From contig NZ_CP126080.1 of NCBI RefSeq assembly GCF_030122805.1, positions 186,001-250,000 of the forward strand: a stretch of 64,000 nucleotides of DNA, written 5' to 3'. Origin of the DNA: Mesobacillus sp. AQ2 (GTDB lineage Bacteria > Bacillota > Bacilli > Bacillales > Cytobacillaceae). Of this stretch, positions 8,533 to 18,933 are shown in pieces. Below the pieces are notes generated by a model. It was not told the DNA's origin. It did not search any database and saw only the letters and a list, made by a program, of their open reading frames with translations. The position numbers were made by a program, and so were the translations under genes. Position 1 is the stretch's first letter. Each line of letters opens with the position of its first letter.

Positions 8533-9768
8533 ATGATAGATTTCATTAAAGATTTGATCTTGCATTTTTTCATCATACTCTCACTCGGCTTCATGTATAA
8601 CTTTTTGTGGATGCAGAAGCGCTCGGTATATAAGAAACAAATCTTTAAAATGGCAATCTTGGCGACGCTGTTGGTCACAATGGCATTGCCTGTCAGGTTC
8701 CATGGCGGCATGGAGTTCGATTTTAAGCTGATTCCTGTCTTTATTGCCTTCTTTTATTTAAGCAGGACGGATGGGCTTTTAATTGCAATGGTGCTGCTGC
8801 TGTTACAAAGCCTGGTTGAGATAGAAAGACTGCCGATTGTAGCCGTCAATTACGGGGTTATCATCATTCTGTTTTTTGCGATTGAGAAGCCTTATAAAAC
8901 ATCGACGGTCAATCGGAGAATCGCGTTTGGGCTCTTTGTCTATGGTTTAGTTACCGCTACAAGGCTTGCTGCATTGATTAAATCTGGCCATGCAGGCGAC
9001 TACATGTATTTGGTTGTCTTTTCGCTCGTTTCATTCATTGCCTTATCGCTATTCATATATATCATTGAAATGACCAATTTACAGCTCAAGCTTATGCATG
9101 AACTTCACAAGGCGGAGAAATTCTCGGCCATCAGTCAGCTTGCTGCATCGGTTGCCCATGAAATCCGTAACCCGATGACGACAATCAGAGGCTTCATGCA
9201 AGTCCTGCAGGGAGAAAGGAACCTGAGTGACGACCAGAATCTCTTCATTACCATTTCTCTTCAGGAGCTTGACCGAACCCAGACAATCATCAATAATTTC
9301 CTGGCGCTGGCCAAACCAAATACAGGATCGATGGATCAAATCGACCTGAGTGCCATTTTGAAAGAAACGACTGCGTTCATGAGATCCTATTCCCATCTCG
9401 GCAATACAGAATTGGTAGAAGCAATCGATAAGAATCTCTGCATCAAGGGAGATGCGCATGAACTCAGGCAGGTATTCATCAATATCCTGAAAAACGGGAT
9501 TGAAGCAATGCCTTCGGGCGGAAGTATTTTCATCATCGCCAAGGTTGACAAGGATAATGTAAGGATCGAGTTCCGTGATGAGGGCATCGGCATGACAAAG
9601 GAGCAACTCGCCCGGATCGGTCACCCTTATTACTCAACAAAGGAAAAAGGCACCGGCCTCGGGATGATGATCTCCTATGATATCGTCCAAAGAATGAGAG
9701 GCAAAATTAATGTCGAGAGTGAAGAAGGCAAGGGCACGACCTTCACAATCCTTCTGCCTTGCGGGTAA
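8533..9768 (+). CDS. KinB-like membrane sensor histidine kinase
   Basis: A 411-residue kinase with about six membrane helices in the first 180 residues and little extracellular loop, followed by a HisKA dimerisation domain with the H-box SVAHEIRNPMTTIRGF (His about residue 209) and an HATPase domain (N-box ...NILKNGIEAM, G1 DEGIGM, F/G2 YYSTKEKGTGLGM). Length, topology and the H-box agree with Bacillus KinB, one of the kinases feeding the Spo0F-Spo0A sporulation phosphorelay. There is no response-regulator gene beside it, as expected for orphan phosphorelay kinases. Start at 8533: GGGGG five bases before ATG; a frame extended to 8479 lacks a ribosome site. The exact paralog is uncertain. Confidence 0.82.
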   Translation: MIDFIKDLILHFFIILSLGFMYNFLWMQKRSVYKKQIFKMAILATLLVTMALPVRFHGGMEFDFKLIPVFIAFFYLSRTDGLLIAMVLLLLQSLVEIERLPIVAVNYGVIIILFFAIEKPYKTSTVNRRIAFGLFVYGLVTATRLAALIKSGHAGDYMYLVVFSLVSFIALSLFIYIIEMTNLQLKLMHELHKAEKFSAISQLAASVAHEIRNPMTTIRGFMQVLQGERNLSDDQNLFITISLQELDRTQTIINNFLALAKPNTGSMDQIDLSAILKETTAFMRSYSHLGNTELVEAIDKNLCIKGDAHELRQVFINILKNGIEAMPSGGSIFIIAKVDKDNVRIEFRDEGIGMTKEQLARIGHPYYSTKEKGTGLGMMISYDIVQRMRGKINVESEEGKGTTFTILLPCG

Positions 9769-9782
9769 TAAAATTTCTTGTA

Positions 9783-9810
9783 AAGAAGGCAGGAAAGCTG
9801 TCTTCTTTTT
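9783..9810 (+). terminator. Terminator of the kinase gene
   Basis: AAGAAGGCAG pairs with CTGTCTTCTT (one G-U pair) around GAAAG, followed by TTTTT. Confidence 0.75.
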
Positions 9811-9911
9811 ATGATTCCAGATGAATTTTAGTGCCCCGAAATACAATCTTAAGCTATAATAATTTTTAAAAGATTTCTATAATTGTTCCACGGGAAGGGG
9901 TAATGGACATC

Positions 9912-11132
9912 ATGACAAATTTTAATACGTATTTTCTGATGAATGCAGATGAGGTCATTCCTTATGTAAAAGCAAAGACCGACTTTTTTGATAGAGAAGC
10001 GAATTTAAGCTGTGATGAAATAGGCGATGGAAATTTGAACTATGTGTTCCGTGTTCGCGATGAACAGACCGGGAAATCACTGATTGTCAAACAGGCTGGG
10101 GATACGGCGAGGATTTCCGACGAGTTCAAGCTGTCAACCAACCGCATCCGGATCGAGTCGAATGTGCTGAAGCTTGAGGGTGAGCTGGCTCCGGGATTGG
10201 TGCCTGATGTGTACCTGTATGATGATGTAATGAATTGCTGTGTGATGGAGGATCTTTCTGATCATACAATCCTGCGTACGGCTCTCAATGAGGGAAGAAT
10301 GTTTCCCAGGCTTGCGGATGACCTGACGACATTCATGGTGAATACACTATTGCTGACTTCCGATGTAGTCATGGAGCATAAAGCAAAGAAGGCACTTGTT
10401 CAGGATTATATCAATCCGGAATTATGCGAAATTTCTGAGGACCTCGTATACTCAGAACCTTTTACAGACCATAACAGCCGTAATGATTTGTTTCCTGCCA
10501 ATAAGGAGTGGATTGAGGAGAACATCTATGGTGACGATCAATTGCGCTTCGAAGCAGCCAAGCTGAAGTTTGCGTTCATGACCAATGCCCAGGCACTTGT
10601 TCATGGCGACCTTCATTCTGGTTCTGTTTTTGTAAAAGAAGATTCTACAAAAGTAATCGATCCGGAGTTCGCGTTCTACGGGCCAATGGGATATGACGCA
10701 GGAAACGTGATTGCCAACCTGATGTTTGCGTGGACAAGGGCATATGTGACGAATGCTGACGAGAAGTATAGCGAATGGCTGGAGCAGACGATCAAGGATA
10801 CAGTCGATCTATTTACCGAGAAATTCCTAACCAGCTGGAAGGAAAACGTGACGGAAATCATGGCCAAGGAGCAGGGTTTCGACCGCTGGTACCTGGACGC
10901 TGTTCTCCAGGATACAGCGGCAGTTACGGGAATGGAGATGATCCGCCGTATTGCGGGATTGGCAAAAGTGAAGGATTTAACTTCCATTGCCGATGAACAT
11001 CAGCGCGTAACAGCCGAGAGAATCTGCCTGACAGCGGCGAAGCAGTTCATCCTGAATTCAGCTGCCTCCAAAACAGGTGAACAGTTTTTACAAGTATTAA
11101 AGGATTCAGCATCAAGCTATAATATGCGATAA
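9912..11132 (+). CDS. mtnK: S-methyl-5-thioribose kinase
   Basis: MtnK phosphorylates 5-methylthioribose (and, in some systems, 5-deoxyribose) from S-adenosylmethionine by-products. The 406-residue protein shows the family features: [13 protein letters not shown] (nucleotide loop), VMEDLSDH, the Brenner-type catalytic motif [13 protein letters not shown] and the metal site [16 protein letters not shown] prefer the ATG at 9912, 11 bases after GGGAAGGGG; another ATG at 9903 is only two bases from it. Unlike many Bacillus mtnK genes there is no SAM riboswitch in the short leader. The usual partner mtnA is not here; the next gene is a class II aldolase. Confidence 0.95.
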   Translation: MTNFNTYFLMNADEVIPYVKAKTDFFDREANLSCDEIGDGNLNYVFRVRDEQTGKSLIVKQAGDTARISDEFKLSTNRIRIESNVLKLEGELAPGLVPDVYLYDDVMNCCVMEDLSDHTILRTALNEGRMFPRLADDLTTFMVNTLLLTSDVVMEHKAKKALVQDYINPELCEISEDLVYSEPFTDHNSRNDLFPANKEWIEENIYGDDQLRFEAAKLKFAFMTNAQALVHGDLHSGSVFVKEDSTKVIDPEFAFYGPMGYDAGNVIANLMFAWTRAYVTNADEKYSEWLEQTIKDTVDLFTEKFLTSWKENVTEIMAKEQGFDRWYLDAVLQDTAAVTGMEMIRRIAGLAKVKDLTSIADEHQRVTAERICLTAAKQFILNSAASKTGEQFLQVLKDSASSYNMR

Positions 11133-11244
11133 TAAGACCGTTCCAATCTTTAGGGAAGGCTCTTTTCTAAAACTTTGTAGCTATTTGCTGTAAAAATGCA
11201 TTGAATGACCTAGGTAACTTCGCTAAATGGACGATTTAGACGAG

Positions 11245-11345
11245 AAAAGAGCTTGCAACTAGATACCGACCAGCAAAATGCCTAATCATACGTTAAAATC
11301 GGCTTTAGGATTTTAACAACAATCATTACGAAAACAGCCTTAGGG
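11245..11345 (+). pseudogene. Possible mtnA (methylthioribose-1-phosphate isomerase) remnant
   Basis: Between mtnK and the aldolase, where related Bacillus clusters carry mtnA, the sequence reads in one frame IPTSKMP (compare APTSTID of MtnA) and, after a stop, LTTIITKTALG (compare the C-terminal NELITAIITEKG). No open gene is present. This is a weak resemblance seen by eye and could be chance. Confidence 0.3.
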
Positions 11346-11362
11346 AAAGAGAGGCGCAGAAT

Positions 11363-12004
11363 ATGTTGCTTCTGGAAGAACGGATGAAAGTCGTAGAGTA
11401 CGGCAAGAAAATCATCACAAGTGGGCTCACAAAGGGAACTGGCGGTAATATCAGCATTTTCAACCGGGAAAAGCAGCTGGTTGCCATCAGTCCAAGCGGG
11501 ATTGATTACTTCGAAACGAAGCCTGAAGACGTCGTGGTCATTAATCTGGATGGCGAGGTTGTTGATGGGAGCAAGAAGCCATCGAGCGAGCTGGATATGC
11601 ATCTGGTTTTTTACCAGCGCCGCGAAGATATAGGCGCGCTTGTCCACACCCACTCGCCATATGCCAAAACAATCTCGGCCCTGGGCTGGGATATTCCGCC
11701 GGTATCCTATTTGGTGGCGTTTGCCGGCCCGAATGTAAGATGTGCTCCTTACGCAACATTCGGGACGAAAGAGCTGGCGGAAAAGGCCTTTGAGGGCATG
11801 GTGGACAGAAGGGCGGTCCTGCTTGCGAATCATGGATTGATTGCCGGAGCGCATAATATCGAAACAGCATTCACTGTCGCGGAAGAAATCGAATTCAGTG
11901 CCCAGATTTTTTACCAGGCCAAAGCGATAGGTGAGCCAACATTGCTTTCAGATGAAGAAATGGCTCGATTGTCAGAGAAATTCAAAACATATGGCCAAAG
12001 ATAA
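11363..12004 (+). CDS. Class II (fuculose-1-phosphate-type) aldolase, probable DHAP-shunt enzyme
   Basis: A 213-residue zinc aldolase of the class II aldolase/adducin family. It shows GLTKGTGGNIS (phosphate loop), ISPSGIDY, the pair HTHSPYAK (two zinc His) and the third His in ANHGLIAGA. The position after mtnK suggests DrdA/Ald2-type enzymes, which split 5-deoxyribulose-1-phosphate or 5-methylthioribulose-1-phosphate into an aldehyde and dihydroxyacetone phosphate. That role follows from gene context; the family also contains fuculose- and rhamnulose-phosphate aldolases. AAGAGAGG lies eight bases before the ATG, and a terminator follows the stop. Confidence 0.8.
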   Translation: MLLLEERMKVVEYGKKIITSGLTKGTGGNISIFNREKQLVAISPSGIDYFETKPEDVVVINLDGEVVDGSKKPSSELDMHLVFYQRREDIGALVHTHSPYAKTISALGWDIPPVSYLVAFAGPNVRCAPYATFGTKELAEKAFEGMVDRRAVLLANHGLIAGAHNIETAFTVAEEIEFSAQIFYQAKAIGEPTLLSDEEMARLSEKFKTYGQR

Positions 12005-12030
12005 CCCTCTTCTTAGAGGGTTATTCTTTT
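12003..12030 (+). terminator. Terminator after the aldolase gene
   Basis: AACCCTCT pairs with AGAGGGTT, then ATTCTTTT. Confidence 0.7.
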
Positions 12031-12143
12031 GGATTTAAATTGCTGCTTTGTAAATTATCAGCCACAAACAAGCTGGATTATGCTATGATTAAAAGAAAAA
12101 AATGGACTTATTGGGTAGTTTTGCTAAGGGGGACAGGCTGGCT

Positions 12144-12281
12144 ATGAGAGCAAGGACAAGAAAGAGTGAACCTTTTTCATTTGATAAATTGAAGGATTTT
12201 TTCACTACTGTGCTGCTGCATCTTAGTTTTTATGCCTTCATCGTTTTTCTCGTCATCTTTTTCATCGACAATTTCAGTTAA
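12144..12281 (+). CDS. Small single-pass membrane protein (45 aa)
   Basis: An ATG at 12144 opens 45 codons: a basic, polar N-terminus (MRARTRKSEPFSFDKLKDFF) followed by one strongly hydrophobic helix (about residues 24-41, containing FYAFIVFLVIFFI) and a short DNFS tail. AAGGGGG lies 11 bases upstream and a good intrinsic terminator lies just downstream (12301-12334), so the unit looks like a complete monocistronic gene. I know no family. The positive N-terminus predicts an N-in, C-out orientation. Confidence 0.6.
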   Translation: MRARTRKSEPFSFDKLKDFFTTVLLHLSFYAFIVFLVIFFIDNFS

Positions 12282-12300
12282 CTACATGAATACATACCCG

Positions 12301-12334
12301 CAGCAGTCCAAAGGAATTGGGCTGCTTTTTTATT
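12301..12334 (+). terminator. Terminator of the 45-aa membrane protein gene
   Basis: AGCAGTCCAA pairs with TTGGGCTGCT (one G-U pair), followed by TTTTTT. Confidence 0.8.
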
Positions 12335-12372
12335 AGAGGAAAAGACTGATTCAATCACCGGTAAAAAAATGT

Positions 12373-12400
12373 TTGTCCCTGACCGCAATTGTTGTATAGT
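12373..12400 (+). promoter_or_regulatory. Probable promoter of the MarR gene
   Basis: TTGTCC (12373-12378), 16 bases, TATAGT (12395-12400). No full copy of the TTGTCAA palindrome is present here. Confidence 0.5.
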
Positions 12401-12432
12401 AGTGGAGAAGAAAAGGGATTGAGGTGAGTCCA

Positions 12433-12873
12433 TTGAGTGTAAACTCTGAATTAGTAAATTTAGACCTGGTTGATCTAGTGAGTGAGCGTCATACGCTTCT
12501 TCGTAAAATATCAGAGAAAGCCTGGAACAACCAGAGTGATATTTATATTTCAAATTCTGAATGGTATATCATGGCGAGGATTTATAAAAAGCAGCCAACC
12601 ATTTCTTATATTAATAAAAATGTTGAAATTTCCCGTCAGGCCATACATAAATTCATCAAAAACCTTGCTGAAAAAGGATTAGTCGAAGTCAACAACCTGG
12701 AAAATAACAAGAAGGAAAAATGGATAAGGCTAACCACTCTTGGCGAAGAATGCTATGAAAAAAATGAAATGCTCAAGGCTGGCCTGGAAAAGAAAATAAC
12801 AGAAAAAATCGGGTCTGAGCAAGTGAGGCTCCTTAAAGAAATTTTGAAGATGGATTGGAATCTGGATGATTAA
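12433..12873 (+). CDS. MarR-family transcriptional regulator
   Basis: A 146-residue winged-helix protein. The DNA-binding part is NSEWYIMARIYKKQPTISYI, then SRQAIHKFIKNLAEKGLVEVNN (recognition helix and start of the wing) and KWIRLTTLGEECYEK, with helices at both ends for dimerisation. MarR proteins usually repress a neighbouring gene and let go when they bind a small molecule. TTG at 12433 is preceded by GAGGTGA five bases upstream; a GTG at 12424 is less well placed. The palindrome TTGTCAA-N5-TTGACAA occurs in its terminator, over the promoter of the next gene and at the carD-like promoter, making it the likely operator (inference). Confidence 0.85.
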   Translation: MSVNSELVNLDLVDLVSERHTLLRKISEKAWNNQSDIYISNSEWYIMARIYKKQPTISYINKNVEISRQAIHKFIKNLAEKGLVEVNNLENNKKEKWIRLTTLGEECYEKNEMLKAGLEKKITEKIGSEQVRLLKEILKMDWNLDD

Positions 12874-12877
12874 AAGT

Positions 12878-12921
12878 AACCCTCTTATTGTCAATCAAGT
12901 TGACAATAAGAGGGTTTTTTA
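12878..12921 (+). terminator. Terminator of the MarR gene containing an operator-like palindrome
   Basis: A perfect 17-bp stem (12878-12894 with 12900-12916) with loop TCAAG and a T run. The inner part of the stem is TTGTCAA (12888-12894), N5, TTGACAA (12900-12906), identical to the half-sites at the next promoter. Confidence 0.85.
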
Positions 12922-12928
12922 ATACACT

Positions 12929-12955
12929 TTAATTGTCAACTTTATTGACAATTAA
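12929..12955. promoter_or_regulatory. Operator palindrome over the gyrB2 promoter
   Basis: Perfect 11-bp half-sites TTAATTGTCAA and TTGACAATTAA surround CTTTA. The right half contains the -35 box TTGACA (12945-12950); a possible -10 GATATA lies at 12969-12974 (18-base spacer). A dimer bound here would block RNA polymerase. The likely ligand is the MarR protein encoded just upstream. Confidence 0.7.
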
Positions 12956-14919
<1,964 letters not shown>

Positions 14920-14934
14920 AAAATGGAACGAATC

Positions 14935-14960
14935 TTATGCTTCCTTTTGGAAGCATAAGA
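14935..14960. terminator. Hairpin between convergent gyrB2 and carD-like genes
   Basis: CTTATGCTTCC pairs perfectly with GGAAGCATAAG around TTTT. There is no T run on either side, so termination may be weak. Confidence 0.5.
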
Positions 14961-14967
14961 CCGTCCC

Positions 14968-15483
14968 TTAGTTAACTACCTGATTACTTTCCTTCAACAG
15001 CCCTGTGACATGCTCATGTATTCTTTCAACAGTGGTATCCAGAGCAATGGCTATTTCTTTGAAAAGGATGCTTTGTATAGTATCCAATATTTTTCTGTCC
15101 TGTTCGTAAAGCTTTTTTTCATTCTGCTCGGCTTCGATTTTTTTTCGCATGAGGGTATTGATGAGTCCAGCAATCTCGATTCTGTCTCCGTTGCTTACAA
15201 CTTTAGAATATAAATTATGTCGTATATTGGGTTTGTCATTCCAGTCAATTCCTGCATACCTAAAGGAATCAAGAATCTCCCGGGCATCTTCTTTTTGGAC
15301 CATTTCATGAAGGGCTACTTTATCACTATGAACTGGAACACTTAGAGTCAATTGATGATTGTCATTCATTGGGTGTAATACATAGTACGGTCTTGTCACA
15401 CCTAACACTGTTTTTTCACAGATATCATCAATTTTACAAATGCCATGTGCTGAATAGATCACCATATCTCCTATACTAAACAT
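14968..15483 (-). CDS. CarD/CdnL-family transcription regulator
   Basis: A 171-residue protein. The N-terminal CarD/TRCF RNA-polymerase-interaction domain is recognised by MFSIGDMVIYSAHGICKIDD, followed by YYVLHPMNDNHQLTLSVPV; a helical C-terminal domain follows (residues 70-165). Proteins of this family bind the RNAP beta subunit and steady open promoter complexes; Bacillus has a homologous YdeB. ATG at 15483 is preceded by AGGGGTGAG. It is convergent with gyrB2, and its promoter carries two TTGTCAA-type palindromes, so both genes are likely controlled together. Its exact target promoters are unknown. Confidence 0.82.
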   Translation of the reverse strand: MFSIGDMVIYSAHGICKIDDICEKTVLGVTRPYYVLHPMNDNHQLTLSVPVHSDKVALHEMVQKEDAREILDSFRYAGIDWNDKPNIRHNLYSKVVSNGDRIEIAGLINTLMRKKIEAEQNEKKLYEQDRKILDTIQSILFKEIAIALDTTVERIHEHVTGLLKESNQVVN

Positions 15484-15503
15484 TTGCTCACCCCTACATA
15501 AAA

Positions 15504-15559
15504 TTGTCAACCAAGTTTATAATAACACTTATGATTAGTTTTGTCAACGAGGTTGACGT
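15504..15559 (-). promoter_or_regulatory. carD-like promoter with two operator copies
   Basis: On the minus strand, TTGACA (15547-15542), 17 bases and TATTAT (15524-15519) form a near-ideal promoter. One operator copy, TTGTCAA-CGAGG-TTGACGT (15541-15559), covers the -35; a degenerate second, TTGTCAA-CCAAG-TTTATAA (15504-15522), covers the -10. Confidence 0.7.
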
Positions 15560-15637
15560 TAGAGGTGATTTGTGAATAAAGAATTAAACCCGCTAACTCC
15601 ATATGCTGCAGGCTGTTTCAAAGCAAAATACATAAAT

Positions 15638-15712
15638 AACGCTCAGAGAATGTTGAACTGCATCCCGATTAAGTCTAAACGGGATGCAGTTCAATTCCTG
15701 AGCTTTTTTTGC
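15638..15712 (+). terminator. Long plus-strand terminator hairpin
   Basis: TTGAACTGCATCCCG pairs perfectly with CGGGATGCAGTTCAA; the stem extends through GAA/TTC to GCTCAG/CTGAGC, and TTTTTTT follows. It would end a short transcript running rightward from the carD promoter region and shield the antisense strand of the channel gene. Confidence 0.7.
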
Positions 15713-15718
15713 TTATTT

Positions 15719-17461
15719 TTATGGCTTCAACGGATTGTTATCATTATCAGGGTCCATTGGGTTATTGTTTCCGCCATGGTTGTTCAAGTTCGGGGGAGTT
15801 CCAGGGTTTTGGTTATTCAAATTTGGCGGATAACCTGAGTTCTGCTCAGTCATGTTGGTTGTACCAGGACTCTGGTTCAGGTTATTCAAGTTTGGCGGTG
15901 TCGCAGGGTTCGGGTTGTTCTTTTTTATTTTCTGCTGCTGGACCGCTTCCTGGTCGATGCTGGTTCTTTCAATTTTATCATCAAGCTTTGTCAGGTACTT
16001 GGAAGCAAAGTTTTTGCCGCCAAGCCCGAATGCTAGACCGAATGCCAGTGCCAGTCCGCCAAGCGTCAGGATGAACGCCGCATTTACAATTGCTGGTGCG
16101 ACTCCAAGCTGATCCAGCGCCATAAAGACGGTGATGGTGATAATCGCATATTTTGCGACCGTTGCCAGCACATTGGAAGAATCACCCTGAAGGATGCTGC
16201 TGAGCACTCGCTTCACAAGGCTGCCAAGCCACAGGCCAACACCAAGGATGACAATCGCTGCGATGACATGCGGCAGATACGCAATCACACCGCGTGCAAG
16301 GTCGACGAAGAAATCAAGTTTGACTACATTCAATGCTTCAGCCACAAACAACAGGACAACGATGACCTGTACGATATAGCCGACTACTTCGGACAGGCTT
16401 AATGAGTTGGGACGGCCTGTGGTGCTTGCCAGACCCATACCTTTAAAATAAGAGTCGAAGCCAATTCTTCCTAACAAATCAGCCGTGAATTTTTTCAGCC
16501 ATTTTCCGAGCCATAGTCCAATCATGACAAGGATGATGGCAACAACGATATTCGGGATCATCGTCAGGATGTCATTGAGCATCGCGATTGCCGGTTGAGA
16601 AATTCCTTTCACATCAAGACGCTCAAGAGCAGCGATGACGGTAGGGATCAAAATCAGTACAAAAGCAACTGTGCCAATCACGCGTGAAAGGCTTGTGCCT
16701 TCGAATAAACGGGACAGTCCAAAACGCTGGACTAATTTTTCTGTGCCAATGCTTTGCAAAAAGTTCGTCAGGATATCGCGGACGATTTTGGCAACAAAGT
16801 AGCCAACTAAAAGAATCAGCGCTGCCGCGAATAATTTAGGAATGAAGGAGAGGATTCCCTCGATCATATTTTCAAATGGCTCAGAAACTCCGCGAAGATT
16901 CAGTGCAGACAATACGGCTGGCAAAGCCATCAGCAAAACTAGGTAGAATACGATGTTCGCGACCGTATCTACAGCGTTTGTCGTTTGCTGGTTGTCCTCC
17001 GTAAGCTTGTACTTGCTTAATTTCTCATGGACACCAAGCTTCTTGCCGCCTTTTTGAATCAAGAATTTCAATGCTGATGCGATCAGCCATGCAAATAACA
17101 GGATCAAGCCTGCTTTCAGGATATTTGGAATCGCCGCGGCAATCGTTGAGAACATCCCAACAAGCGGCTCAGTCAAAACATATAAATCCAGTATATTCAG
17201 GAACATGATGAAGACAAAAACAAGAATCAGTACATAGACAATCTTGCTGATGATTTTTTCAGCAGAATATTTCTTATTGTTCACATTCGAAAAAAGCTTG
17301 TTATCGAGGCTGGTTTTCTGCAGTCCCTTATAAACCGCCTTTTCGATGATCTTGGCAACCAGCCATCCGACCAAGAGAACAGCAAGTGCAATCAGCACGT
17401 TCGGCAATTTGCCAAGAATGCTATCCCAGCCATTGTAAAAAGTATTATTCAAATTTCTCAC
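15719..17461 (-). CDS. Msc-like membrane channel protein (TM-helix repeat family, CmpX-like)
   Basis: A 580-residue membrane protein built from repeated pairs of helices, each repeat containing a pattern such as LPNVLIALAVLLVGWLVAKI, IPNILKAGLILLFAWLIASA, IPKLFAAALILLVGYFVAKI, IPNIVVAIILVMIGLWLGKW and LPHVIAAIVILGVGLWLGSL. This is the conserved TM-helix repeat found in MscS-related proteins such as CmpX. The last 75 residues are a low-complexity tail rich in Asn and Pro, with three imperfect copies of P(A/G)TPPNLNN-like units. Gating by membrane tension or a role in envelope stress is inferred from the family. It stands alone. Confidence 0.78.
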   Translation of the reverse strand: MRNLNNTFYNGWDSILGKLPNVLIALAVLLVGWLVAKIIEKAVYKGLQKTSLDNKLFSNVNNKKYSAEKIISKIVYVLILVFVFIMFLNILDLYVLTEPLVGMFSTIAAAIPNILKAGLILLFAWLIASALKFLIQKGGKKLGVHEKLSKYKLTEDNQQTTNAVDTVANIVFYLVLLMALPAVLSALNLRGVSEPFENMIEGILSFIPKLFAAALILLVGYFVAKIVRDILTNFLQSIGTEKLVQRFGLSRLFEGTSLSRVIGTVAFVLILIPTVIAALERLDVKGISQPAIAMLNDILTMIPNIVVAIILVMIGLWLGKWLKKFTADLLGRIGFDSYFKGMGLASTTGRPNSLSLSEVVGYIVQVIVVLLFVAEALNVVKLDFFVDLARGVIAYLPHVIAAIVILGVGLWLGSLVKRVLSSILQGDSSNVLATVAKYAIITITVFMALDQLGVAPAIVNAAFILTLGGLALAFGLAFGLGGKNFASKYLTKLDDKIERTSIDQEAVQQQKIKKNNPNPATPPNLNNLNQSPGTTNMTEQNSGYPPNLNNQNPGTPPNLNNHGGNNNPMDPDNDNNPLKP

Positions 17462-17709
17462 TCCTTATTGTATTAGGACGTCCATGGCGGGCTGTTTAAT
17501 GTGTAAGGATTAATCTGAAACAAGATACAGCTAAACACCTATGAATCCAGTCCTTAGTTAGCAAGCAAACATACTTTAATCTACCCAATTACTAATGGCC
17601 TAAACTAACCGAAGCACATTGACTCCTATAAATAACAGCCACCCGAAATTGAATAATCTGAAACTTTTGTCTTTTCGAAGCGTATTACTTCTATAAAGGG
17701 GGATTGGGT

Positions 17710-18243
17710 ATGATGAAAAAAACGAGGGTCATCATCCTCTTATTGATGGTTTCGGGGCTTTTCATGGCAGCATGTTCGAAATCGGAAGAGGGTAAGAAAG
17801 AAGCAATCACCAAAGTTCTTGAACACCAGTTTACCGGTCCAGACGACGAATATATGGACCTCATGTGGAATCCTAAATATAAGACTGTTGTAAATAATAA
17901 AGAAGAAAACAAAGAATTTGATCAGTATGTAGAAGAAGTTTATGGCCCCTACTTTACAGAATCCGGGCTCGATTTCTTCATAGCAACCGCAATGGGTACT
18001 CAATATCAGACCTTTGCTTACGAAAATGAATATGAATTAACCCTTAAGGACGTCACGATCAAGCAAAACAAGGATAATCAAAATCTTTATACCTTCGTTG
18101 CCATCGTCGGTTATAAGAAAAGCGGTGAAGAAAATACCGCGAATGTAAAAGGAAAAGTTTCTTTCTCCCCAAAAGAAGAAGGGAAAATCGCCAGGTTCGA
18201 ATACGGAAATGATGACGGTTTGTCTGAAGAATTAAGAAAATAG
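17710..18243 (+). CDS. Predicted lipoprotein, function unknown
   Basis: A 177-residue protein with a lipoprotein signal peptide: MMKKTRVIILLLMVSG and the lipobox LFMAAC. The rest is a soluble, charged extracellular domain with no family I can name (KVLEHQFTGPDDEYMDLMW, YGPYFTESGLDFFIATAMG). Length and style are those of Bacillus surface lipoproteins. ATG at 17710 is seven bases after AAAGGGGG; a TTG at 17704 is too close to it. Confidence 0.8.
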   Translation: MMKKTRVIILLLMVSGLFMAACSKSEEGKKEAITKVLEHQFTGPDDEYMDLMWNPKYKTVVNNKEENKEFDQYVEEVYGPYFTESGLDFFIATAMGTQYQTFAYENEYELTLKDVTIKQNKDNQNLYTFVAIVGYKKSGEENTANVKGKVSFSPKEEGKIARFEYGNDDGLSEELRK

Positions 18244-18279
18244 GAAGCACTTTTGCTAACCGTTGCAATGTTGAAGATC

Positions 18280-18306
18280 GGCTGCCGTTTTGGCGGCTTT
18301 TGTTAT
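18280..18306 (+). terminator. Terminator after the lipoprotein gene
   Basis: GCTGCC and GGCGGC form a short GC-rich stem around GTTTT, followed by TTTTGTT. Confidence 0.55.
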
Positions 18307-18373
18307 GGGAGTAATGAGTGAAGACGTTCAAGGATGGGAACGACGTCTTTCCAATAGTTAAGGAGGAGTCTGA

Positions 18374-18883
18374 TTGGGCGGTAGAAGAAAATTACTTCTC
18401 AGTATTTCGATAGGGTTAAACCTAATACTCGTCATGATTGTTGGTTGGGGAATGATGAAGATGAACTTCGTAAAGGAGCAAGTTCTTGTTACAGAGGTCC
18501 AAAATAACTTAGTAGAGTTGGAAGGCCTGATTGCCCACCAAATGGATGATGAATGGCCTGAACCAAACCTGGTTACAGCCAAATTAGACGATGTATTAAA
18601 TGGTATCTGGCTTGGAATCACTACTGGAGAACAATTAGGAACGCTCTCGGAAAATGATAAGGAAGTCCTTGGACATTTGTATTCCAAATTAAATCAATAT
18701 CCACATGATGAATTGTATAGCTTTACAGAATTAACAGAAGAGGATAAACAGAACTTTGAAGACTTACGGAAAACACTTCGTGAAGTTGGATTAGGATTGA
18801 AGTTGACTATAAGTGCCAATATGGATTCCTTTATGAGCCAGGCAGAGGCATTAGATCATAAAATTGAAAGCCCGTTGAAGTAG
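18374..18883 (+). CDS. Membrane-anchored hypothetical protein
   Basis: 169 residues with one N-terminal membrane helix (LLLSISIGLNLILVMIVGWG, residues 7-26) and a mostly helical, acidic outer domain (residues 35-169, for example QVLVTEVQNNLVELEGLIAH and LTEEDKQNFEDLRKTL). TTG start with GGAGGAG five bases upstream. I do not recognise the family. It lies close before the acetyltransferase gene at 18934 and may be co-transcribed with it. Confidence 0.7.
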   Translation: MGGRRKLLLSISIGLNLILVMIVGWGMMKMNFVKEQVLVTEVQNNLVELEGLIAHQMDDEWPEPNLVTAKLDDVLNGIWLGITTGEQLGTLSENDKEVLGHLYSKLNQYPHDELYSFTELTEEDKQNFEDLRKTLREVGLGLKLTISANMDSFMSQAEALDHKIESPLK

Positions 18884-18933
18884 TATTGGTTGAAAGGATG
18901 GTCCGGGAAAATTTAATAAGAGGGGTAATTTTT

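Noticed and set aside
9810..9911. SAM (S-box) riboswitch before mtnK
   Set aside because: The leader is short and lacks the S-box core sequences.
15572..15838. Plus-strand frame of 88 codons beginning GTG behind GAGGTGA
   Set aside because: A strong terminator lies inside it and it runs antisense into the channel gene; composition is not protein-like.
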